A stretch of 64,000 nt of DNA. It comes from Streptomyces actuosus. Its GTDB lineage: Bacteria > Actinomycetota > Actinomycetes > Streptomycetales > Streptomycetaceae. The DNA is taken from assembly GCF_016921115.1 (NCBI RefSeq), contig NZ_JAFFZS010000003.1, positions 310,001-374,000 of the forward strand, written 5' to 3'. The notes under the pieces are model-generated. The model had not been told where the DNA came from, did no database searches, and saw only the letters and a list, made by a program, of their open reading frames with translations. A program made the translations under genes and the position numbers. Of this stretch, positions 31,732 through 40,535 are shown in pieces (position 1 is the stretch's first letter; every line of letters starts with the position of its first letter).

Positions 31732-31767
31732 ACTTCTCCGGGAAGCGACGACTCTTCCCGGGGAAGT
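31732..31767. promoter_or_regulatory. Long inverted repeat between the SPW and MerR genes
   Basis: ACTTCTCCGGGAAG (31732-31745) and CTTCCCGGGGAAGT (31754-31767) form a 14-base inverted repeat with one mismatch and an 8-base spacer. Each arm is itself nearly palindromic, so the site looks like two operators about two helical turns apart. It may be the binding site of the adjacent MerR protein or of another regulator of the divergent pair. Confidence 0.45.
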
Positions 31768-31911
31768 GCGTGCGACACTCTTGCGGCACTGCACCGCTCC
31801 CGGATGCGCGGGCGGTCCTCGCACGGCTGCCCGCAGCCGCGGCGGCCCCGCCGGAGCGGGGACACCGGCGACGGCGACTCGCATCGTTCGTGCGTCGGTA
31901 GAGTCGGCCCC

Positions 31912-32925
31912 ATGGATCGGACCGACGACGACCTCGGGGCGGAGCACCACCCCCCGGCCGATGGTCCCCACGGCGCTTCCGGACTCACCACCGGCGCCGT
32001 GGCGCGCCGCCTCGGCGTGTCGCCCACCACCCTGCGGTCCTGGGACCGCCGCTACGGCATCGGTCCCGCGGTCCGCGACGAGGGCCGGCACCGCCGTTGG
32101 TCGCCGGGCGACGTGGCGGTGCTGGAGACGCTGTGCCGCCTGACCGCAGAGGGCGTGCCCCCTGCCGAGGCCGCTCGCGTGGCCAAGGAGGCGGCGGCCG
32201 CACCCGTGCCCCCGGCACCGCGGCAGCAGTCACCGGCCGCCGACGCCGGCCCGGGCCCCCTGGCGCTGGGCGACGTCCGGCAGGAGTGCCGCGGTCTGGC
32301 CCGCGCGGCCGTGCGGCTGGACGCCCCCGTCGTCGAGGAACTCTTGACCGTGGCGGTCGAGGAGTACGGCGTCACCGTCGCCTGGCAGGAGGTGATGGTG
32401 CCCACCCTGCACGCCGTCGGCCGCACCTGGGAATCGTCCGGCGACCGGTACGTCGAGGTCGAGCACCTGCTGTCCTGGCACGTCTCCACGGCCCTGCGCC
32501 GCTGCACCCGCCCGCCCGCGCCGTACGGCGGCCCTACGCCCGGGCCCGTGATGCTGGCGTGCGTGCCCGGGGAGCAGCACACCCTGCCGCTGGAGGCGCT
32601 GAACGCCGGGCTCAGCGGGCTCGGCGTCCCGACGCGCATGCTCGGCGCCGCCGTGCCGGCCGAGGCCCTCACGGCCGCGGTCCGGCGACTGGGCCCGTCG
32701 GCCGTGGTGCTGTGGGCGCAGGCCCGCTCCAGCGCGAGCCTCCCGCTCGCCCGGCACGTCGCCGACACCCAGTGGGGCGTGCAGGGAGCGCGGCGACGGC
32801 CGCAGGTCGTGCTGGGCGGCCCCGGCTGGGCCGGACAGCCGGGCCACGGCATGCTCCGGCCGCCGACGCTCCAGGAGGCGCTGCGGATCCTGCAACGCGG
32901 GCACGGCGCGACGGGCGCCCGCTGA
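31912..32925 (+). CDS. MerR-family regulator with B12-binding-type domain (LitR/CarH-like)
   Basis: This 337-residue protein has an N-terminal MerR winged helix (about 25-92: VARRLGVSPTTLRSWDRRYG) and a C-terminal region matching the helical cap and Rossmann half of cobalamin-binding photoreceptors. Features shared with CarH/LitR are Trp173 followed by Glu184-His185, and Glu221-x-His223, the pair that supplies the lower cobalt ligand in CarH. The spacing between Trp and Glu-His is one residue longer than usual, and the Gly that follows the His in CarH is Pro here. LitR/CarH proteins repress light-induced genes in the dark. The next gene is a convergent photolyase, which supports a light-response role. 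Direct adenosylcobalamin binding is inferred. Confidence 0.82.
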   Translation: MDRTDDDLGAEHHPPADGPHGASGLTTGAVARRLGVSPTTLRSWDRRYGIGPAVRDEGRHRRWSPGDVAVLETLCRLTAEGVPPAEAARVAKEAAAAPVPPAPRQQSPAADAGPGPLALGDVRQECRGLARAAVRLDAPVVEELLTVAVEEYGVTVAWQEVMVPTLHAVGRTWESSGDRYVEVEHLLSWHVSTALRRCTRPPAPYGGPTPGPVMLACVPGEQHTLPLEALNAGLSGLGVPTRMLGAAVPAEALTAAVRRLGPSAVVLWAQARSSASLPLARHVADTQWGVQGARRRPQVVLGGPGWAGQPGHGMLRPPTLQEALRILQRGHGATGAR

Positions 32926-32943
32926 ACGGCCCTGCCGCGCCGG

Positions 32944-34317
32944 TCAGCCCAGCCCGCGGGCCTGCTTGAAGCGGGCCAGCCCCTCCGGGAGGTCGACCAC
33001 CGGGTCCGGGTAGGAGAGCGCGGTGCGCTGTGCGCCGGACAGCTTCCACGGCTCGTGCACCGCCGCGCCCGGTACGCCCGCCAGCTCGGGCACCCATCGG
33101 CGCACGTACGCGCCGTCCGGGTCGTACCGCTTGGCCTGCGCCAGGGGGTTGAGGACCCGGTTGGGGCGCGTGTCGGTGCCCGTGCCCGCCATCCACTGCC
33201 AGTTGAGCTGGTTGTTGGCGACGTCGCCGTCCACCAGCCAGTCCAGGAAGTGCCGGGCGCCCACGCGCCAGTCGACGTACAGCGTCTTGGTGAGGAAGCT
33301 CGCGGCCAGCAGGCGCCCCCGGTTGTGCATCCAGCCCTCGTGCAGCAGCTGCCGCATCGCGGCGTCCACGATCGGGTAGCCGGTCCGGCCCTCCCCCCAG
33401 GCCTCGGTGTCCGCCTCCGCCGACGGCCCGGACCGCCAGCGGTCGTGCCGGGTGCGGTAGTCGGAGCGTGCCGCGTCCTGCCGCGCCGCGAGGACCTGGC
33501 GGTGGAAGTCGCGCCAGGCGAGCTGGCGTACGAACGCCTCGGCGCCCGGACCTTCCGTCCGGCGCGCCCGGTGGACCAGTTCGACGGGTGACAGCGTCCC
33601 GAAGTGCAGATGCGGCGAGAGCCGGGAGGTCGCGTCGCCCGCCAGGTCGTCGTGGCGGTCCTCGTACGACTCCGCGCCCGAGCGCAGCCAGGCGGCCGCC
33701 CGCCGCCTGGCCTCGTTCTCGCCGCCCGCCGCGAGACCCGGCGACAGCCCCGCCGCACCGTTGCGGGAGGGGAGCTCCTCGGAACCGATCCCGTCCGGCA
33801 CGCGCACCTCCCGCGGGGCGGCCAGGGTGTCCCGCAGCGGCTGCTGCGACCAGCGCCGGAAGTACGGCGTGAAGACGGCGAAGTGGTCGGAGGACGCGGG
33901 GGTGACCGCCCCGGGCGGCACCGCCGTCGTCACCGCGTCGTGGACGTGCAGTCGCCGCCCGTCCGTCTCCAGCGCGCGCCGCAGCCGCTGTTCGCGCCGG
34001 TGGGCGAAGGCACCCGCCTCGGCCGCCAGGTGCACCTCGTCGGCGTCCGCCTCGGCGGCCACCTTGCACACCTCCTCGACCGTGTCGCCGTGGCGGACCA
34101 CCAGACGGCCGCCGCGCTCGCGCAGCCCGGTGTCCAGGTCGCGCAGGCAGTCGGCGAGGAACGCGAGCCGGTTGGGCGCGGCGAATCCGGCGCGGTCGAC
34201 GGCCGGGTCCCGGACGAACACCGGCACCACCGGCCGCGAGCCGTCGAGGGCGGCGCGCAGCGGCGGATGGTCGTGCAGGCGCAGATCGGAGGTGAACACG
34301 ACGACCGAGACGTTCAT
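32944..34317 (-). CDS. phr: Class I deoxyribodipyrimidine photolyase
   Basis: This 457-residue protein has an N-terminal antenna-type alpha/beta domain and a C-terminal FAD domain. Hallmarks are WRDFHRQVL, GYPIVDAAMRQLLHEGWMHN, DWRVGARHFLDWL, and NNQLNWQWMAGTGTD with the electron-transfer tryptophan region, followed by NPLAQAKRYDPDGAY. It repairs cyclobutane pyrimidine dimers using blue light. ATG 34317 is preceded by GGAG; the frame extends further but that part overlaps the next gene. It lies 52 bases downstream of the NAD-binding/DUF2867 gene and is probably co-transcribed with it. Confidence 0.95.
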   Translation of the reverse strand: MNVSVVVFTSDLRLHDHPPLRAALDGSRPVVPVFVRDPAVDRAGFAAPNRLAFLADCLRDLDTGLRERGGRLVVRHGDTVEEVCKVAAEADADEVHLAAEAGAFAHRREQRLRRALETDGRRLHVHDAVTTAVPPGAVTPASSDHFAVFTPYFRRWSQQPLRDTLAAPREVRVPDGIGSEELPSRNGAAGLSPGLAAGGENEARRRAAAWLRSGAESYEDRHDDLAGDATSRLSPHLHFGTLSPVELVHRARRTEGPGAEAFVRQLAWRDFHRQVLAARQDAARSDYRTRHDRWRSGPSAEADTEAWGEGRTGYPIVDAAMRQLLHEGWMHNRGRLLAASFLTKTLYVDWRVGARHFLDWLVDGDVANNQLNWQWMAGTGTDTRPNRVLNPLAQAKRYDPDGAYVRRWVPELAGVPGAAVHEPWKLSGAQRTALSYPDPVVDLPEGLARFKQARGLG

Positions 34318-34369
34318 GGAGCGGCTCCGGAGCAGTTCGGGGAGAGGGCGACGGGACGGGGGGAGGGGG

Positions 34370-35899
34370 TCAGCGGGCGGGCGCGCCCGCCCGCCCCGGG
34401 GCGGCCGGTGCCCGGGCGGCGGCCCGCGCGATGTTGCGGGCCATGCCGCCGAACACCACGGCGTGGAACGGCGACACACTCCGCCAGTAGGCGTGCCCGA
34501 GCAGTCCGTGCGGGTGGAACAGCGCGCGCTGCCGGTAGCGCGTCCGCCCCTCGGCGTCGGTGCCGGCGAGCATCTCCAGCCAGCCCAGACCCGGCAGCCG
34601 CATCTCGGCACGCAGCCGCAGCAGGTGCCCCGGCTCGATCTCCTCCACCCGCCAGAAGTCCAGCGAGTCGCCGACCCGCAGCCGGTGCGCGTCGCGCCGC
34701 CCGCGGCGCAGCCCGACCCCGCCGACCAGGCGGTCCAGCCACCCCCGAACCGCCCACGCGAGCGGGAACGAGTACCAGCCGTTGTCGCCGCCGATGCCCT
34801 CGATCACCCGCCACAGTGCCTCGGGCGTGGCCTCGACGGAGAGTTCGCGCAGATCGGTGTAGAGGCTGCCGCCGGCCCAGTCGGGGTCGGTGGGCAGCGG
34901 GTCGCTGGGGGCACCCGGCACCGAGGCCGAGGACCACCTGGTGGCCACCTGGGCCTCGCGCACCCGCTCCAGGGCCAGCCGTACGGCATCGTCGAAACCG
35001 ATCGGACACCCGGGGGGTTCGGGCAGGTGGTCCGCGATGTCGTGCTCGCGGCAGACCACTTCGTGGCGCAGGGACTCCGTGAGCGGGCGGGCGATCGACG
35101 CCGGCACCGGCGTGACCACCCCGACCCAGTGGCTGGACAGACGCGGTGTCAGGACGGGGACCGACAGGATCAGCCGGGGCGGAAGCCCCGCGAGCGTCGC
35201 GTAGCGGACCATCATCTCCCGGTACGTCAGGATGTCCGGGCCGCCGATGTCGAAGGCGCGGTTGACCTCCTCCGGCAGGCTGGCGCAGCCCACGAGGACG
35301 CGCAGGACGTCCCGGACCGCGACCGGCTGGATGCGGGTGTGCACCCAGCTCGGGGTCACCATCACCGGCAGCCGCTCGGTGAGGTAGCGCAGCATCTCGA
35401 ACGAGGCCGAGCCCGAGCCGATGACCACGGCCGCCCGCAGCACGGCGGTCGGCACTCCCGAGTCCAGCAGGATGCGCCCCACCTCGGCGCGCGAGCGCAG
35501 ATGGGGCGACAACTGCTCCTCCGGCACCCCCGCGGGGGCCAGGCCGCCGAGGTAGACGATGCGCCGTACCCCCGCGGCGCGCGCCTGCTCGCCGAAGATG
35601 CGGGCCGCCCGGCGGTCCGTCTCCTCGAAGTCCTTCCCGGTGCCCAGCGCGTGCACCAGGTAGTAGGCGACGTCGACGCCCCGCATCGCGTCGGCGACCG
35701 ACGCCTCGTCCGTCACGTCGCCGCCCACCGCTTCGACCTCCCCGGCCCACGGGTGGTCCCGCAACCGTCCGGGGGAACGGGCCAGGCAGCGCACCTTGTG
35801 GCCCGCGTCGAGCAGCTCCGGCACGAGGCGGCCGCCGATGTAGCCGGTCGCCCCGGTCACCAGGCAGGTCGACCCTGTGTCCGGCACCTCGTAGCGCAT
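34370..35899 (-). CDS. NAD(P)-binding epimerase-like protein fused to a DUF2867-type domain
   Basis: This 509-residue protein has an N-terminal Rossmann domain (GATGYIGG near residues 16-23, atypical SDR, about 1-300) joined to a C-terminal SRPBCC-like DUF2867 domain (about 325-490; WSFPLAWAVRGWLDRL-like segment). Such fusions are common in actinobacteria next to photolyase or carotenoid genes. No enzymatic activity is established. It heads a two-gene operon with the photolyase and is divergent from the MarR gene, with inverted repeats in the 102-base gap between them. Confidence 0.85.
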   Translation of the reverse strand: MRYEVPDTGSTCLVTGATGYIGGRLVPELLDAGHKVRCLARSPGRLRDHPWAGEVEAVGGDVTDEASVADAMRGVDVAYYLVHALGTGKDFEETDRRAARIFGEQARAAGVRRIVYLGGLAPAGVPEEQLSPHLRSRAEVGRILLDSGVPTAVLRAAVVIGSGSASFEMLRYLTERLPVMVTPSWVHTRIQPVAVRDVLRVLVGCASLPEEVNRAFDIGGPDILTYREMMVRYATLAGLPPRLILSVPVLTPRLSSHWVGVVTPVPASIARPLTESLRHEVVCREHDIADHLPEPPGCPIGFDDAVRLALERVREAQVATRWSSASVPGAPSDPLPTDPDWAGGSLYTDLRELSVEATPEALWRVIEGIGGDNGWYSFPLAWAVRGWLDRLVGGVGLRRGRRDAHRLRVGDSLDFWRVEEIEPGHLLRLRAEMRLPGLGWLEMLAGTDAEGRTRYRQRALFHPHGLLGHAYWRSVSPFHAVVFGGMARNIARAAARAPAAPGRAGAPAR

Positions 35900-35936
35900 C
35901 CGTCCCGCACCCTTCGTCTCGACGGCCTCGTGATGA

Positions 35937-35977
35937 CTTCCGCACCACGGGCCGTGACGGATGCGGAAGGTGCTTCC
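35937..35977. promoter_or_regulatory. Overlapping inverted repeats between the DUF2867-type gene and marR
   Basis: CTTCCGCA (35937-35944) is complementary to TGCGGAAG (35962-35969). The second arm also forms GGAAG-GTG-CTTCC (35965-35977). These lie in the divergent promoter region, just before a TATACG -10-like hexamer at about 35989 and the GTG at 36002. This is a likely operator for the MarR protein or the light regulator. Confidence 0.5.
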
Positions 35978-36001
35978 GGCGGCGTTCTATACGCTGCTCG
36001 T

Positions 36002-36490
36002 GTGGCCACACGGGACGACACGCAGCAGCACGCAGCCGGCGGGGACCGCCAGGAGGCGCCGGCCGGCCTGTACACCCTCGCCGCGCACCTGCGGCGGATG
36101 AACGGAGAGATCAACCGTCTGGCGCACGCCTTCGCCGGCGAGCAGGGCCTGCACGCCACGGACGTCCAGGCGCTCGCCGCGATCCTGGACGCCGACGGCC
36201 CGATGACGCCCGGCGGGCTGCGCGAGCACCTGGGCCTGACCTCGGGTGCCGTCACCGCGTGCGTGGACCGGCTGGAACGGGCGGGCCACATCCGGCGGGT
36301 CCGGGAGAGCGCCGACCGGCGGGTCGTGCACCTGTACTACGCCGCCGACGCGCGGGAGACCGCCCGGACCCACTTCCGCCCGCTCGCCCAGGCGGCCGAG
36401 GCGGCCCGGTCCCGGTTCTCCGACGAGGAACTGGACGTCGTCCTGCGCTTCCTCGCCGCCATGAACGAGGAACTCTCCGCCCTGCGATAG
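36002..36490 (+). CDS. MarR-family transcriptional regulator
   Basis: This 162-residue winged-helix protein has a recognition region LREHLGLTSGAVTACVDRLERAGHIRR, the wing with DRRVVHLYY, and C-terminal dimerisation helices. GTG 36002 was chosen; a TATACG hexamer ending about 8 bases upstream suggests a leaderless transcript. An in-frame ATG at 35933 is an alternative. It precedes the MMPL exporter in the same direction by 252 bases, and a palindrome sits before that gene, so it probably controls the exporter. Confidence 0.85.
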   Translation: MATRDDTQQHAAGGDRQEAPAGLYTLAAHLRRMNGEINRLAHAFAGEQGLHATDVQALAAILDADGPMTPGGLREHLGLTSGAVTACVDRLERAGHIRRVRESADRRVVHLYYAADARETARTHFRPLAQAAEAARSRFSDEELDVVLRFLAAMNEELSALR

Positions 36491-36667
36491 CGCCCCGACG
36501 GTCCGGCGAGGGGGCTTGCCGGCGGGGGAGAGGCACGCCGGGCTCCAGGACGGGCCGGTCCGGGCCGCCCCCGCCTGCCCGGACGAAGAGACGTTCCGCG
36601 GGCCGCATCCGCAGGGGTCCCGACACCGGAACAGCAGACATCGGTTACGCTCACGCACCCGATCTAA

Positions 36668-36680
36668 CTCAATCATTGAG
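36668..36680 (+). promoter_or_regulatory. Perfect 13-base palindrome before the MMPL gene
   Basis: CTCAATCATTGAG is perfectly palindromic around its central C. It lies in a short AT-rich island (about 36660-36695) that stands out from the GC-rich background, 62 bases before the MMPL ATG. ATTGA/TCAAT half-sites are typical of MarR operators, and a marR gene is immediately upstream. Confidence 0.6.
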
Positions 36681-36742
36681 ATTGTTTTTCATCGAGATGG
36701 ATCTGGACCGAGCCCGCAGACCACCCGGAGAACTGGAACAAC

Positions 36743-38833
36743 ATGTCCACCACCGCCCGCAGGGCCCGTTGGCTCATCCCCCTCTGCCTGCTCCTCGCCT
36801 GGTTCGGCATCGGAGGGATGCTGGGCCCCTACGCCGGACGCCTCGGCGAGGTCGCCACCAACGACCAGGCCGCCTTCCTGCCGCGCAGCGCCGAGTCGAC
36901 CGAGGTCATCGCCGCCCAGCGGGCCTTCCGCCAGGACGAGACACTGCCGGCGATCGTCGTGTGGACCGGCGGCACGGACCTCGCCGACCGGCGTGCGGCG
37001 GCGACCGGTGCCCTCGCCTCCCTCGCCGGCACGCCGGGGGTGGCGGGGAGGCCGTCGCCGGCGCTGCTCTCCGAGGACGGCCGGGCGCTCGAAGGAGTGG
37101 TACCACTGCGTCCCGACCTCGGCGACGAACTCTCCGGCACGCTGGACCGCATCCGCGCGGCGGCCGGGCAGGTCCCCGGCACCACCGTCCAGCTCGCCGG
37201 GCCCGCCGCGACCCAGGCGGACCTCGCGGACGCCTTCGCCGGCATCGACGGCCTGCTCCTCGGTGTCGCCCTCGCCGCGGTCCTGATCATCCTGCTGCTG
37301 GTCTACCGCAGTGTCCTGCTCCCCCTGGTGATCATCCTGGGCGCGGTCTTCGCCCTCGGGCTCGCGTGCGCCGTCGTGTACGTGCTCGCCGACCACCAGG
37401 TCGTCCGCGTCGACGGACAGGTGCAGGGCATCCTGTCCATCCTGGTGATCGGCGCCGCCACCGACTACGCGCTGCTCCTGACCGCCCGCTGCCGCGAGGA
37501 ACTCGCCCGGCACCACGACCGGTTCACGGCCGTGCGGGCCGCCCTGCGCCAGTCCTGGGGCGCGATCACGGCCAGCGCCGCGACCGTCGCCCTCGGCCTG
37601 CTGGCCCTGCTGTTCAGCGACCTCACCAACAACCGCGCGCTCGGACCGGTCGGCGCGATCGGCATCGTCTGCGCTGTGCTCAGCTCGCTGACCTTCCTGC
37701 CGGCCGTCCTGGTCGCCCTCGGCCGCTCCGCCTACTGGCCCGCCCGGCCCCGCGCGGGCGAGGAGCAGGGCACCGGCGCCGGCGTGTGGCGCCGTGTCGC
37801 CGCCCTGGTCGACCGCGCACCCCGCAAGGTGTGGGCCGTCACCCTGGCCGGACTGCTGGCCTGTGCCGCCCTCGCGCCGACCCTCACCTCCCGGGGGGTG
37901 CCCCTGAACGAGATCTTCGTCGACCGCGCCCCCTCCGTCGCGGCGCAGGAGACGCTCGCCCGGCACTTCCCCGGCGGTTCCGGCAACCCCACCGTCGTCA
38001 TCGCCGACGCCGCGAGCGTGGGACCCGTCCTGGAGACCGCCCGCGGCACCGACGGCGTCGCCTCGGCGGACGCGGTGGCCGCGTCCGGCCGCCCCGGCGG
38101 CGAACCGCTCGTGGCGGACGGGCGGGTCCGGGTCGACGCCACGCTCTCCGACGCGGCCGACAGCGACGCCGCCAAGGACACCGTCGCCCGGCTGCGCACC
38201 GCCCTGCACGCCGTCCCCGGCGCGGACGCCCTCGTCGGCGGCTACACGGCCCAGCAGTACGACACCGTCCGCACCGCCGAACGCGACCGCTCCGTCATCG
38301 TGCCCGTGGTGCTCGCCGTCATCTTCCTGATCCTGACGGCGCTGCTGCGCTCGCTGCTGATGCCCGCGCTCCTGGTCGCCACCGTCGCCCTCAGCTTCCT
38401 CGCGACCCTCGGCGTCTCGTCACTGGTCTTCCAGCACGTGTTCGGATTCCACGGCACCGACGCGTCCGTCCCCCTGTACGGCTTCGTGTTCCTGGTCGCC
38501 CTCGGCGTCGACTACAACATCTTCCTGATGTCCCGCGTCCGGGAGGAGTCACTGCGCCACGGTGTGCGCCGCGGCATCCTCGTGGGCCTCGTCAGCACCG
38601 GCGGGGTCATCACCTCCGCCGGTGTCGTCCTCGCCGCCACCTTCGCCGCCCTCGGGGTGATCCCCCTGGCCTTTTTGGCGCAGATCGCCTTCATCGTCGC
38701 CTTCGGCGTCCTGCTCGACACCCTCGTCGTGCGCTCCCTCCTCGTGCCGGCCCTGGTCCGCGACATCGGGCCCGCCGCCTGGTGGCCGGGACGGCTGAGC
38801 CGTACGGAGGCCCGGGTCCCGGCCGAGGTCTGA
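36743..38833 (+). CDS. MMPL-family membrane transporter
   Basis: This 696-residue protein has two repeats, each with an extracytoplasmic loop followed by five to six membrane helices (about 170-330 and 500-680). GAATDYALLL and GVDYNIFLM are the paired RND/MMPL helix-4 motifs, where the Asp-Tyr relays protons. MMPL proteins export lipids, polyketides or drugs using the proton gradient. MarR lies directly upstream with an intervening operator-like palindrome. The cargo is unknown. Confidence 0.92.
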   Translation: MSTTARRARWLIPLCLLLAWFGIGGMLGPYAGRLGEVATNDQAAFLPRSAESTEVIAAQRAFRQDETLPAIVVWTGGTDLADRRAAATGALASLAGTPGVAGRPSPALLSEDGRALEGVVPLRPDLGDELSGTLDRIRAAAGQVPGTTVQLAGPAATQADLADAFAGIDGLLLGVALAAVLIILLLVYRSVLLPLVIILGAVFALGLACAVVYVLADHQVVRVDGQVQGILSILVIGAATDYALLLTARCREELARHHDRFTAVRAALRQSWGAITASAATVALGLLALLFSDLTNNRALGPVGAIGIVCAVLSSLTFLPAVLVALGRSAYWPARPRAGEEQGTGAGVWRRVAALVDRAPRKVWAVTLAGLLACAALAPTLTSRGVPLNEIFVDRAPSVAAQETLARHFPGGSGNPTVVIADAASVGPVLETARGTDGVASADAVAASGRPGGEPLVADGRVRVDATLSDAADSDAAKDTVARLRTALHAVPGADALVGGYTAQQYDTVRTAERDRSVIVPVVLAVIFLILTALLRSLLMPALLVATVALSFLATLGVSSLVFQHVFGFHGTDASVPLYGFVFLVALGVDYNIFLMSRVREESLRHGVRRGILVGLVSTGGVITSAGVVLAATFAALGVIPLAFLAQIAFIVAFGVLLDTLVVRSLLVPALVRDIGPAAWWPGRLSRTEARVPAEV

Positions 38834-38953
38834 CCGGGCCCGCGCCCCGGTGCGCGGAAAGATTTCCGGGATCCCGCCGGGCGGGGTGTCGATCCGCGGC
38901 CGCGCCGTTCGTGTAGGAGGTGAGAGAACACCCGCGACGCCCGGGAGGCCGTC

Positions 38954-39304
38954 ATGACGTACTACCTGCTCAGTGTGGTCCAGCCCACCGGCGGCGAACC
39001 GCCCGCCCCCGACGATCTCGCCGAGATCACTCGGCGCGTCGAGGCCTACAACCAGGAACTGCGCGACGCCGGGGCCTGGGTCTTCGCGGGCGGTCTGCAC
39101 GGCCCCGAGACGGCGACCATGCTCCGCCCCGACGAGGGCGACGTGCTCGTCACGGACGGGCCCTACGCCGAGGGCAAGGAGTACCTGGCCGGTCTCTGCC
39201 TGATCCGGGCCGCCGATCTGGACGAGGCGATGGAATGGGGCCGCAAGGCCGCCGCGGCCACCACCCTCCCCATCGAGGTGCGGCCCTTCGCGGACCCCCG
39301 GTGA
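38954..39304 (+). CDS. YciI-like DGPF-domain protein
   Basis: This 116-residue single-domain protein has the signature [14 protein letters not shown] at about residues 76-89, matching the DGPF/YCII family. DGPF proteins are the conserved partners of ECF42 sigma factors, and the next gene, 16 bases downstream, encodes one. The enzymatic role is unknown. ATG 38954 follows GGGAGG. Confidence 0.9.
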   Translation: MTYYLLSVVQPTGGEPPAPDDLAEITRRVEAYNQELRDAGAWVFAGGLHGPETATMLRPDEGDVLVTDGPYAEGKEYLAGLCLIRAADLDEAMEWGRKAAAATTLPIEVRPFADPR

Positions 39305-39320
39305 CACCACCACCGAACCG

Positions 39321-40520
39321 ATGACCGACACCGCCGCCGTCGAGGCCGTCTTCCGCGCGGAGTACGGCCGGGCCGTCGCCGTCCTCGTCCGCTTCCTCGG
39401 CGACATCGATCTCGCCGAGGAGGCGGTGCAGGACGCCTTCACCACGGCCGTGCGGACCTGGCCGCGCAGCGGCGTGCCGCCCAGCCCCGCCGGGTGGATC
39501 ATCACCACCGCCCGCCACCGCGCCGTCGACCGGCTGCGCCGCGAGTCGACACGGGACGCTCGCCACGCCGAGGCCGCCCTGCTGCTCGCCCCCGGCCCGC
39601 CCGGTGAGGAGGGACCCGTGCGCGACGACCGGCTCCGACTGATCTTCACCTGCTGCCATCCCGCACTCGCCCCGCAGGCCCAGGTCGCCCTGACCCTGCG
39701 CCTGCTCGGCGGCCTCACCACGGCCCAGATCGCCCGCGCCTTCCTGGTGCCCGAGCCCACCATGGCCCAGCGGCTGGTCCGTGCCAAGGCGAAGATCCGC
39801 AAGGCCGGCATCCCGTACCGGGTGCCGCGCGACGCCGATCTGCCCGACCGCCTCAAGGGCGTGCTGGCGGTCGTGTACCTGATCTTCAACGAGGGTTGCA
39901 CCGGTGATCCGGACCTGTGCGACGAAGCCGTGCGCCTCGGCCGGCTCCTGGTGGAGCTCATGCCGGACGAGCCGGAGGCCGTCGGCCTGCTGGCGCTGAT
40001 GCTGCTGAACCAGTCCCGCCGCCCGGCCCGCACGGACGCGCACGGCGCGCTGGTACCGCTGCCCGAGCAGGACCGCACCCGCTGGGACCCGGCCCTGATG
40101 GCCGAGGGACGCGACCTCGTCCGCCGGTGCCTGCGCCGCAACCGGCCGGGACCGTACCAGGTGCAGGCGGCGATCAACGCCGTGCACAGCGACGCATCCA
40201 CCCCCGAGGCCACCGACTGGGCGCAGATCCTGCAGCTGTACGACCTGCTGATGGCCCTCGCGCCCAGCCCCGTCGTCGCACTGAACCGGGCCGTCGCCGT
40301 CGCCGAGACCGAGGGGCCGGCGGCCGCCCTGGGCCTGGTCGACGCCCTGGATCTCGACCGGTACCACGTCTTCCACGCCGTCCGGGCCGACCTGCTGCGC
40401 CGCCTCGGCCGCGACGCGGAGGCGGCGCGGGCCTACGCGTCGGCCGTCGCGCTCACCGACAGCGCCGCGGAGCGAGCCGTCCTGGAACGCAGGGCCCGCG
40501 GGCTGGCCCGGGGACAGTAG
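39321..40520 (+). CDS. ECF42-type RNA polymerase sigma factor with C-terminal extension
   Basis: This 399-residue protein has sigma region 2 ([25 protein letters not shown] near the start), region 4 ([31 protein letters not shown] near 135-165) and a C-terminal extension of about 200 residues with helical repeats and [10 protein letters not shown]. That extension and the adjacent DGPF gene are the hallmarks of the ECF42 group. There is no anti-sigma factor gene; in this group the extension itself is thought to modulate activity. The pair is probably an operon. Confidence 0.92.
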   Translation: MTDTAAVEAVFRAEYGRAVAVLVRFLGDIDLAEEAVQDAFTTAVRTWPRSGVPPSPAGWIITTARHRAVDRLRRESTRDARHAEAALLLAPGPPGEEGPVRDDRLRLIFTCCHPALAPQAQVALTLRLLGGLTTAQIARAFLVPEPTMAQRLVRAKAKIRKAGIPYRVPRDADLPDRLKGVLAVVYLIFNEGCTGDPDLCDEAVRLGRLLVELMPDEPEAVGLLALMLLNQSRRPARTDAHGALVPLPEQDRTRWDPALMAEGRDLVRRCLRRNRPGPYQVQAAINAVHSDASTPEATDWAQILQLYDLLMALAPSPVVALNRAVAVAETEGPAAALGLVDALDLDRYHVFHAVRADLLRRLGRDAEAARAYASAVALTDSAAERAVLERRARGLARGQ

Positions 40521-40535
40521 GTGCCGAGCCCGGAC

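Noticed and set aside
31912..32925. Assigning the gene symbol litR
   Set aside because: Spacing of the B12-site residues differs, and no carotenoid or litS genes are adjacent, so orthology is unproven.
38833..38851. ACCGGG/CCCGGT hairpin after the MMPL stop considered as terminator
   Set aside because: The stem is only six pairs and such dyads are frequent by chance in this composition.
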